64,000 nucleotides of DNA, taken from contig NZ_CP033917.1 of the NCBI RefSeq assembly GCF_003815655.1, positions 3,658,001 through 3,722,000 on the forward strand, given 5' to 3'. Under the pieces are notes generated by a model that saw nothing but the letters and a program-made list of their open reading frames with translations, did no database searches and was not told the DNA's origin. Below are positions 34,837-41,418 of this stretch, piece after piece. How positions within the stretch are numbered: position 1 is the first letter of the stretch; the number at the start of each line of letters is the position of its first letter. This stretch comes from Chryseobacterium sp. G0201 (lineage in GTDB: Bacteria > Bacteroidota > Bacteroidia > Flavobacteriales > Weeksellaceae). The position numbers were made by a program, and so were the translations under genes.

Positions 34837-35242
34837 ATTCCTGAGTCAAATGAATGATTTCCTGAATTAATTTTACCATTTCAATGGTTTGTTTTTCGAG
34901 TTTAAAGAGATAGGCAGCGGCTTTTTTTTCAGAAAAGTTGTGATACATAATTTTGACAACCTGATTGTAATTTATACCAACCGACCTGAATTGACCATAC
35001 AAATTAGTCAACCGTACATGATAATCCATAGCTGAAACATCAATTTTCACGGTTTTAATTGTTTTCTGAAACACGCATGCTGTAATAAAATGTGCCATTA
35101 CTTTCATTCCAGATTGCTGAAAGAGCGAGCGGAAACGGTTGTTTTCTTCCTCATTGAGACTTATCGAATACCGAAATATGGCAGGATTCTTTTTAAGTTT
35201 TCGGCCTCCTTTATTTTGTTTGGACGTAATATTATCTTCCAT
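34814..35242 (-). CDS. mobA: Relaxosome accessory protein MobA
   Basis: A 142-residue protein with a basic start (NKGGRKLKKNPAIFRYSISL) that fits a ribbon-helix-helix DNA-binding fold, a helix pair with MKVMAHFITACVFQKTI, and a C-terminal coiled-coil-like helix (KLEKQTIEMVKLIQEIIHL). This matches MobA of Bacteroidetes ICEs, the oriT-binding partner of the MobB relaxase. It is the first gene left of the presumed oriT and overlaps mobB. Confidence 0.88.
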   Translation of the reverse strand: MEDNITSKQNKGGRKLKKNPAIFRYSISLNEEENNRFRSLFQQSGMKVMAHFITACVFQKTIKTVKIDVSAMDYHVRLTNLYGQFRSVGINYNQVVKIMYHNFSEKKAAAYLFKLEKQTIEMVKLIQEIIHLTQEFETKHLK

Positions 35243-35265
35243 GTTTAATCCATTTATAATTTTAT

Positions 35266-35400
35266 AAAACTGCGACTTCGGAGCGGTTTTCCAGCCCCCT
35301 GCAAGGGCAAGTCGTTTTGAGCTGCGGAATTCATTTCCAGCAGCTCAAAACATAACTTGCTCTGTTCGGGTGAACAGAGAATTCACCCTACGGGATGAAT
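35266..35400. other. oriT: Putative origin of transfer (oriT), hairpin-dense
   Basis: Directly upstream of mobA lie several inverted repeats: AAAACTGC/GCGGTTTT (35266-35290, one mismatch), CCCT-GCA-AGGG (35297-35307), a perfect 11-bp pair TTTTGAGCTGC/GCAGCTCAAAA (35315-35350), TCTGTTC/GAACAGA (35361-35378), GGGTGAA/TTCACCC (35368-35388) and ATTCA/TGAAT around a CCC/GGG pair (35381-35400). This density and position fit oriT. The nick site is not identifiable by eye. Confidence 0.6.
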
Positions 35401-36026
35401 TAAATAAAGCAGGGAAAACCGGCTTTGAGTTGCCCGTCCTTCTACCTGATTTATTACAATAGCTGTGCATGAAATTCATATCCGAAATCTTTTTACAAAG
35501 TACGGGCTGAATAATGAAAGTATTGATATTCAATGTAATGCCAAATGAAGCCAATGGAAGCCAAAGAGCGTCATTCATATAAAAACGGAGGAAGTTGTGC
35601 ATTTCTTTGTGGCAGCTATCAGGCAAGAAAGGCTGTTAGCCAGCGTGCATTACGATAAATTATTGTGAAGGTCATACATCGTGAAGGCAAGAATGCCAGA
35701 AGACTTGAAGGAATTTGATACTGAAGATTGTAATGCTGTCTGATTGTAATGTTTGCTATCCGGACAACCAAGCGGCTGTCAATCGTGTGGATGTACCAGA
35801 CATCTAGCTTGAACGAATTATGACAGGCGTGAAAAAGTATTTGCATAAATGGTAGCTGGCTTGCCAGTAATGATGACGACAAGTATGCACGAAAATTATC
35901 AGGCAGGCATTCAGTCTGGCAGGTCAGAATGATCTTGATCCTTCAGGTTCGCAGCCTGTTATCCGTGAATGATGCGGTGACGGCCAGCAAGATGGCAAAG
36001 AAGACTTAACATAAAATTTAAATACA
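35401..36026 (+). promoter_or_regulatory. Long noncoding leader of the tra operon
   Basis: About 625 bp between oriT and traA with no convincing gene. Minus-strand frames here lack protein character. The plus strand carries a row of very short frames with starts, for example 35681-35743 (20 codons, GTG), and frequent GGCAAG/GCCAG words. If transcription begins near the repeat array at 35540-35569, the tra mRNA would have a leader of several hundred nucleotides. Confidence 0.45.
35540..35569. repeat. 10-bp-phased GCCA direct repeats, locus 3
   Basis: Three units 10 bp apart: GCCAAATGAA, GCCAATGGAA, GCCAAAGAGC (minus strand TTTGGCTT, ATTGGCTT, TTTGGCAT). They match loci 1 and 2 in sequence and phase, but on the strand that points toward the plus-strand tra operon. 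Confidence 0.6.
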
Positions 36027-36794
36027 ATGGACAAAAAAAACAAAACCTTATTTATCGCTTTTGCAAGCCAAAAAGGAGGCGTGGGCAAAAGCACTTTCAC
36101 TGCAATTGTTGCCAGTGTACTGCATTTCCGAATGGGCTATAATGTCGCCGTGTTTGATTGTGATTACCCACAGTACAGCCTTATGCAGATGCGTGAAAGA
36201 GATTTGCAGTCAATCATGCATAATGAAATATTCAAAAAACTGGCATATCGCCAGTTCTCTACCATCAACAAAAAAGCCTATCCTATCATGCAATGCAGGG
36301 CAGATGAAGCTTTATCAGAAGCCGAGCGGTTTATCGAATCTTCATCGATTACTATTGATATTATCTTTTTTGATTTGCCTGGAACAGTGAATACATCAGG
36401 ATTACTAAATACACTGGCGGGAATTCAACATATTTTTTCACCAATCACTGCGGATCGTTTGGTCATGGAAAGCACATTGAGGTTTACCGATGTGATGGCC
36501 AATGTATTGATGAAAAAAGGTAGCACGTCCATTGAGACCATTCAGTTGTTCTGGAATCAGGTGGACAGGCGTGAAAAATCGCCTTTATATGAATCTTACG
36601 AAAAGGTCATTACAGATCTCGGACTGCACCTTATGGATAGCAGAATTACAGATAGTAAACGATTTCGTAAAGAAAGTGAGTCCGTAGCTAAGACCATCTT
36701 CCGTTCTACTTTACTTCCACCTGATGAAAAGTTGATGAAAAGCTGTCATCTTGATTTGTTTATCGACGAATTTTTAAGAACAATCAAATTGTAA
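36027..36794 (+). CDS. traA: ParA-family ATPase, TraA of Bacteroidetes ICEs
   Basis: A 255-residue P-loop ATPase. The deviant Walker A motif KGGVGKS is at residues 16-22, the Walker A' region DCDYPQ near 45, and the switch FDLPG near 115. It belongs to the ParA/MinD group and is the usual first gene of Bacteroidetes tra operons. It may position the relaxosome or help maintain the excised circle. The start at ATG 36027 follows an A-rich leader. Downstream genes follow with gaps of 5-50 bp. Confidence 0.9.
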   Translation: MDKKNKTLFIAFASQKGGVGKSTFTAIVASVLHFRMGYNVAVFDCDYPQYSLMQMRERDLQSIMHNEIFKKLAYRQFSTINKKAYPIMQCRADEALSEAERFIESSSITIDIIFFDLPGTVNTSGLLNTLAGIQHIFSPITADRLVMESTLRFTDVMANVLMKKGSTSIETIQLFWNQVDRREKSPLYESYEKVITDLGLHLMDSRITDSKRFRKESESVAKTIFRSTLLPPDEKLMKSCHLDLFIDEFLRTIKL

Positions 36795-36799
36795 ACAGT

Positions 36800-37198
36800 A
36801 TGGAAAATGAGAATAAAAGAAGTAATAATACAAAGGTAGATGAAGAGCAAGTAATGGCAATCATTGCAAAAAGCACAACGCAGCTCCATCCTGTGGAAAG
36901 ACCAAAAGAATCTCTCGAAGAGAAGCCGATAGTTAAGGAAAAATCGAAACCGAAAAAAATACTCGATGCGGGTTACGGTGAGCGTTTCCTGAACAGTCAC
37001 TCGATGACACGAAGGGGTGAAAAAAGTATATACATTCGACAGGAACATCATGAGCGTTTATCTCGTATCATACAGGTAATAGGTGAGGAAAAGATTCCGC
37101 TTTACGCCTATCTCGACAATATTCTTGAACATCATTTTGAAATGTTTGAGAAAGCTATTACAGAAGATTTCAACAAAAAATATAAAACCATTTTTTAA
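36800..37198 (+). CDS. DUF3408 protein (TraB position), copy 1
   Basis: A 132-residue protein. The N-terminal half is charged and Lys/Glu-rich; the C-terminal half is the DUF3408 domain: YIRQEHHERLSRII, then LYAYLDNILEHHFE. This looks like a small ribbon-helix-helix-type DNA-binding domain. It sits 5 bp after traA, as TraB does in related elements, and may act with the ParA ATPase as a ParB-like partner. The next gene is a shorter paralogue. Confidence 0.83.
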   Translation: MENENKRSNNTKVDEEQVMAIIAKSTTQLHPVERPKESLEEKPIVKEKSKPKKILDAGYGERFLNSHSMTRRGEKSIYIRQEHHERLSRIIQVIGEEKIPLYAYLDNILEHHFEMFEKAITEDFNKKYKTIF

Positions 37199-37210
37199 AA
37201 TATTTCAATT

Positions 37211-37483
37211 ATGAAAAAGACATCAAACAGGAAGAAAAGGGCAATAGCTAATACTTCGTACAAAGAGGTATTTCTAATTAACCGTTATCCATCGGGGCGC
37301 AATGGTAAAGTTGTATACATACGGCCTGAATATCACGAGCGGCTTCTTCGCCTTGTTCAATTAACCAGGGAAGAAAAGACGACACTTTATTCCTATATCG
37401 ATAATATTTTTGAGCATCATTTCCATGAATTCGGAGTTGATATTACAGACTTTTTTAATGAGAGAAATAAACCTATCCTATGA
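37211..37483 (+). CDS. DUF3408 protein, copy 2
   Basis: A 90-residue paralogue of the preceding protein. Matching segments are VYIRPEYHERLLRLV and LYSYIDNIFEHHFHEF. It lacks the long charged N-terminus and begins with a Lys-rich stretch. The two genes are 12 bp apart, so this is a tandem duplication. Different N-termini suggest different partners or DNA sites. Confidence 0.8.
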   Translation: MKKTSNRKKRAIANTSYKEVFLINRYPSGRNGKVVYIRPEYHERLLRLVQLTREEKTTLYSYIDNIFEHHFHEFGVDITDFFNERNKPIL

Positions 37484-37532
37484 AAAAATACATTTTTCTC
37501 AATTTCACAGAACACCTAAATCTATTATAGCT

Positions 37533-38165
37533 ATGGAAACACTCATTGTAATATGCCTGCTCGTGGTGATCTTTCTACTTCTAGAGGATAAAATCATCAT
37601 CAACAAAAGCCAGATCCAGAAAGAAAACCAGCAGAAAACTGACATCATTTTGCCGAAAATAATGGGCTTGCCGAAGGCTGTAACAAGACTTTCGACGCCA
37701 AAGAATGCCTCTGAAAGCCAAAGTATTGAACCCGAAAAGGAATCGAATAATTTAGCCAATGAAATCAAAGAAGAAGATTTCGATATAGAAATTCCGCAGG
37801 AAGAACCGGAGAAAGTTTTAGACCAAATGCCTGATTTTGAAGACGAGGAAAAAGAGTGGGGGCAATATAGAGTATCTGATGGTGAAGACGGTTTTGCCAC
37901 AGGGGTCACCTTTGAAGAACTGAGTACCGTGGGGATGTTGCTTAGCCAAGAAATGTCTGAGCCATCTTTAGAAAGGAAAGCGGTGGAAATAGTTCAGAAA
38001 ATACAGGGAACCGAACTCTTTAGTTTATTAGAGAACTCTATAGAGGGTGCTTCGAGAAAAATAGCTAAGCTTTTGGATCGAAGCCTTTCGCTTGAAGCAG
38101 ACTCCGGTTCTTCCATTCTGCGGAAGAATGATTTAAGAGATTTTGATATTGGAAACTTTGTTTAA
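37533..38165 (+). CDS. Membrane-anchored Tra protein (DUF4122-like, TraC/TraD position)
   Basis: The start at ATG 37533 (210 residues) places a transmembrane segment at the N-terminus (METLIVICLLVVIFLLLE). The longer frame from 37410 overlaps the DUF3408 gene and is unlikely. After the membrane helix comes an acidic, Pro/Glu-rich linker (about 55-110) and a helical C-terminus (about 120-210). The layout matches the TraC/TraD-type protein of Bacteroidetes operons (DUF4122, from memory). Function unknown; probably an inner-membrane factor of the transfer machine. Confidence 0.7.
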   Translation: METLIVICLLVVIFLLLEDKIIINKSQIQKENQQKTDIILPKIMGLPKAVTRLSTPKNASESQSIEPEKESNNLANEIKEEDFDIEIPQEEPEKVLDQMPDFEDEEKEWGQYRVSDGEDGFATGVTFEELSTVGMLLSQEMSEPSLERKAVEIVQKIQGTELFSLLENSIEGASRKIAKLLDRSLSLEADSGSSILRKNDLRDFDIGNFV

Positions 38166-38209
38166 ATGGGGTTTTCCTTTATCAATAATACTAATTAATA
38201 TGATCAATT

Positions 38210-39019
38210 ATGGAAAGAGCGTTGCCTATTTTGGAAATTGAAGGAACAGATTTTTTAGTTGATGTAAAAAAGCTGGAATTTAAAGAGAAAGAAAATCCGA
38301 AGAATAGTATATCACTCTTTGATATGAGAGATCTTGGAAAGGGCCGGGGTTATGTGCTTGAATATAGTCCGCAAGAAAAAAATATACCATCCCTATTTAG
38401 CAGCACAATGACAGTTAGCGTGACAATACCCGAAATGGTCGCACTTGATCCTGAAGGGATGTCCGAAAAATATGGAGTTCCCTTAGAGATGTTTGCAACT
38501 AAGAATGATTTCGATCTGATGGTTGACCAGACGGCACTGAAAGAACGGTTCTCTGGCCTTTTACCAATTGTTGATATTGCCGGACATCCATTTTATGTCG
38601 ATTTGCGAATGGATATGTTACGGCCAAAAGATGACTTTTTATCCAACGGGATTGTATTTTCCAAAATAGAAGACTACTACGTTGATGAGAAAGAATTATA
38701 TTCCATCCCGTACAATCCTAAATCGCATGAATTTCAGGAGATTGATTTTAGCTCGATAACAGAAATCCCACAAGATATTATTGTGGTTAGTTTTCCTCAT
38801 GAAACTATCCTTGATCCAGTTGGGTACAATAGAAAGCATGGATTGGATGAGCTGGCTAATTTAAAACAAACCAACCTAAAATCTCACTTTAAAGCCGGTC
38901 AGGTATCATGGAAGGATACCGGTATCGTAGAAGCAATCCGTGAAAATAAAGCAAATTCGCTCAAAAGTGAAACACCCAAATCCGTTGATCAGGTAAAGAG
39001 AAGAGGTCCTAAACTTTAA
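38210..39019 (+). CDS. Two-fold repeat protein of unknown function, ICE-associated
   Basis: A 269-residue soluble protein with no family I can name. It has an internal duplication: LPILEIEGTDFLVDV (about 5-19) matches LPIVDIAGHPFYVDL (about 117-131), and ALDPEGMSEKYG matches ILDPVGYNRKHG. The C-terminus ends QVKRRGPKL, like the KKRGLKA tail of the DUF3945 protein. It lies between the DUF4122-like gene and the core tra genes on the same strand, so it is expressed with them. Confidence 0.6.
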   Translation: MERALPILEIEGTDFLVDVKKLEFKEKENPKNSISLFDMRDLGKGRGYVLEYSPQEKNIPSLFSSTMTVSVTIPEMVALDPEGMSEKYGVPLEMFATKNDFDLMVDQTALKERFSGLLPIVDIAGHPFYVDLRMDMLRPKDDFLSNGIVFSKIEDYYVDEKELYSIPYNPKSHEFQEIDFSSITEIPQDIIVVSFPHETILDPVGYNRKHGLDELANLKQTNLKSHFKAGQVSWKDTGIVEAIRENKANSLKSETPKSVDQVKRRGPKL

Positions 39020-39026
39020 GATACTT

Positions 39027-39650
39027 ATGAAAATTGAATTAAAAAATATTCAATATAGTGAGGCACTTAGCGAGGAGACTAATGCATTTGCAGCCAATCT
39101 TTATATTGAAGGAAAAAAAGCAGGAACTGCTTCTAATCGAGGACATGGTGGGTCAACGGACTACCAGGCTGTTGATGAAAATGGCAAAAAGCTGATCGCG
39201 AAAGCTGAAACGTATTGCAAATCACTTCCATCAGAGAAATTTAAGTCGGGAGGTAAAGATTACATGTTTGAAATGAATCTTGAAAATTATATCGATAAAC
39301 TACTGGATAAGTATTTGCAAGCCAAGGATCTTAAGAGGTTTCAAAAAAGGATTGAAAAGGAAATGGAAAGGGGAATTGTTGTAGGTATTCCCGATAAATC
39401 CTATTCCGTATGGCGCTTTAAGATGCCTTTGGCGAATTACCTAAAGAACGCAAGTGGATTACAAATTATTAAAATGGCTCTAATAAATGAAATTATTCCA
39501 AGTCTTACTGGGGACAAAATAATTATGAATACTAATATTCCTGAAAAATTGCTGAAAGAAGCCGGCTTAAAAGAAAATCACTATGCAAAAATAGTCTACA
39601 AAGATAGTAGCCAACGAGCTGACAATAAAAAAACGCAACGGAAACTGTGA
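39027..39650 (+). CDS. Hypothetical ICE protein
   Basis: A 207-residue soluble protein, start 7 bp after the previous stop. The N-terminal half has a beta-rich region with GTASNRGHGGSTDYQAVDENG; the C-terminal half is helical and basic. I do not recognise the family, although similar short proteins occur in Bacteroidetes ICEs. Tight spacing indicates co-transcription with the two-fold repeat protein, and the two may form a unit. Confidence 0.6.
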   Translation: MKIELKNIQYSEALSEETNAFAANLYIEGKKAGTASNRGHGGSTDYQAVDENGKKLIAKAETYCKSLPSEKFKSGGKDYMFEMNLENYIDKLLDKYLQAKDLKRFQKRIEKEMERGIVVGIPDKSYSVWRFKMPLANYLKNASGLQIIKMALINEIIPSLTGDKIIMNTNIPEKLLKEAGLKENHYAKIVYKDSSQRADNKKTQRKL

Positions 39651-39717
39651 TTGGAGCAATTGAATTCAACCAATGACAACCTTCGCTTAGGGCATAAGTA
39701 TTGTGAAAAAGATATTT

Positions 39718-40485
39718 TTATTTGTTAAATACCTTATTCAGAATGCCCGTAAAAGGTGTTAACCAATTTGGAGCTTTGCTGGCCGTGGAGATATTTTGAT
39801 GTGCTGGAGCATTTGTTGGTCTATCGCTTATTAATTTATCTTCTTTCGTGTCTGTTCTCTTTGAATATTGAAGTATATCATTTCTATTAGTGCTCCAAGA
39901 CATATTTGCGTTTATTTCTACATCGTATTTTGTATTAACTAAGCGTAAGGTTAATCGTTCGCATTCTTCAATATCGGTTGGGCAAAATTCACCGCCTGGC
40001 TCCGAGTGCATGTGAAAATCTCCCTGTAAAGCATTACAGTGAATGCAGTGGTTGGCCCAATATTTTCCCCCAAAGGTTCTGGAATATCCTATTTTATAAT
40101 AGGGGTACTTTATATTAAGTAGGCTAGTGACTTCTTTATTTAGGTAAGTAGGTGTACTAAAAAACGAAAATTCAGCAGAAAATATCCATTCCTCAAAGTC
40201 CTCACCATCATCATTATCCTGATGTTCTAAACTATAGTACTTCTCGGCAGCCAATGCTATAACTGGGGTTGTGTCACCACATTTATAGCAGTCTCTCAGA
40301 TTCTCTGCGATATAAAAAGGCGAACGTACAATGATAGAAACCTCATCATTATCTAACCATTGCGTAAAATCACTCAAATCTTTATGATTTGGAATAAACC
40401 ATGTTTTTTCTTCTTTATCCCAGAAAGCACCTTTCGATTTTGCGCTGTCCTTTTCACTAAAAGGGACATTGATTCGTATTGACAT
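39718..40485 (-). CDS. DUF5710 protein with zinc-binding cysteines
   Basis: A 255-residue protein. The first ~45 residues are a DUF5710-type module (INVPFSEKDSAKSKGAFWD, then TWFIPNH), a small domain often fused to DNA-acting proteins on mobile elements. Cysteines in CYKC (Cys66, Cys69) and CIHC plus a later FCP suggest a zinc ribbon. The C-terminal part is ordinary. It lies opposite to the tra operon between the early tra genes and traE, so it looks like an insertion into the transfer region. Function unknown; a DNA-related role is inferred. Confidence 0.7.
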   Translation of the reverse strand: MSIRINVPFSEKDSAKSKGAFWDKEEKTWFIPNHKDLSDFTQWLDNDEVSIIVRSPFYIAENLRDCYKCGDTTPVIALAAEKYYSLEHQDNDDGEDFEEWIFSAEFSFFSTPTYLNKEVTSLLNIKYPYYKIGYSRTFGGKYWANHCIHCNALQGDFHMHSEPGGEFCPTDIEECERLTLRLVNTKYDVEINANMSWSTNRNDILQYSKRTDTKEDKLISDRPTNAPAHQNISTASKAPNWLTPFTGILNKVFNK

Positions 40486-40708
40486 ACTTATTATTTCTTT
40501 TTTCGATTGAACATAATTTTCGATACGAAAGTTAATAATTTTTGCAATAATCTTTTTTCCAACTAATAGTATAATTCAAGATTTAATTTTTAAAGTTTTA
40601 GGACGATGACTATGCAATTTTTTAGCGTTTTAAAATGAGTTCTAAAGCCATGGGAAGACAAGTGATTCCACTGACTGCCAATGTATTAGTTCGCCATTTC
40701 TTCCCCGA

Positions 40709-40716
40709 TACATTTG
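40709..40716 (+). promoter_or_regulatory. -7 promoter element TACATTTG upstream of traE
   Basis: A full TAnnTTTG match 53 bp before traE, downstream of the inverted DUF5710 gene. A second promoter here would allow traE-traQ expression. The -33 region is weak. Confidence 0.45.
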
Positions 40717-40768
40717 TTTCCAGATCCCGCAAGGTGTGGGAAAATCTTTAACAAATAATTCAAATAAA

Positions 40769-41074
40769 ATGGAGAAACAACGAAAAAAGCTGATGCTGGC
40801 AGGGTTGATTTTACTGTCGGTTTCTGGGGTGTTTGCGCAGGGAAATGGTTCTGCGGGAATCAATGAAGCCACCCAAATGGTGACTTCTTATTTTGATCCA
40901 GCCACCAAGCTGATCTATGCTATTGGTGCAGTAGTAGGACTGATCGGGGGGGTAAAGGTTTATAATAAGTTTAGCTCTGGAGATCCGGACACGAGCAAAA
41001 CAGCAGCAAGCTGGTTTGGTGCCTGTATTTTTCTGATTGTGGCGGCTACGATCTTACGTTCATTCTTCCTTTAA
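40769..41074 (+). CDS. traE: TraE (DUF4134), conjugation membrane protein
   Basis: A 101-residue protein with the start at ATG 40769; an upstream GTG at 40736 would spoil the signal sequence. It has a signal/transmembrane segment (KLMLAGLILLSVSGVFA) and two further membrane helices (about 48-65 and 80-100). This is the DUF4134 family, compared with small VirB2/VirB3-like subunits of type IV secretion. It starts the core tra block. Confidence 0.9.
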   Translation: MEKQRKKLMLAGLILLSVSGVFAQGNGSAGINEATQMVTSYFDPATKLIYAIGAVVGLIGGVKVYNKFSSGDPDTSKTAASWFGACIFLIVAATILRSFFL

Positions 41075-41085
41075 TCGCTTGCCTT

Positions 41086-41418
41086 ATGAATAATTACAAT
41101 ATTAATAAAGGGATTGGAAGGACGGTAGAATTTAAGGGACTCAAAGCGCAGTACCTGTTCATTTTTGCAGGTGGTTTATTGGGCATCCTTATTCTGGTGA
41201 TGGTGATTTATATGGCAGGGGTTAATTCTTACGCGTGCCTTCTTACGGGAGTGAGCGGAGCCTCACTGATCATCTGGCAGACCTTTTCGCTCAACAGGAA
41301 ATATGGTGAGCATGGACTGATGAAACTGGGCGCGAGGAAAAGTCACCCAAAGTATATTATCTGCCGCAGGTCTATTTACCGCTGTTTGAAAGTGCAACCG
41401 AAAATACCTGTAGGATGA
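41086..41418 (+). CDS. traF: TraF (DUF4133), VirB3-like
   Basis: A 110-residue membrane protein with two adjacent transmembrane helices (about 24-65) and a basic C-terminal tail. It matches DUF4133/TraF, the VirB3-like inner-membrane partner of the TraG ATPase. Its stop overlaps the traG start (ATGA at 41415), so translation is coupled. Confidence 0.9.
   Translation: MNNYNINKGIGRTVEFKGLKAQYLFIFAGGLLGILILVMVIYMAGVNSYACLLTGVSGASLIIWQTFSLNRKYGEHGLMKLGARKSHPKYIICRRSIYRCLKVQPKIPVG

Noticed and set aside
35345..35882. Two adjacent minus-strand frames in the oriT/tra leader region
   Set aside because: Unnatural composition (rich in Cys, His, Phe and Leu) and overlap with hairpins; no family signs.
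37410..37532. Longer start for the DUF4122-like gene
   Set aside because: It overlaps the DUF3408 gene by 74 bp and would place 41 residues before the membrane helix; the ATG at 37533 fits better.
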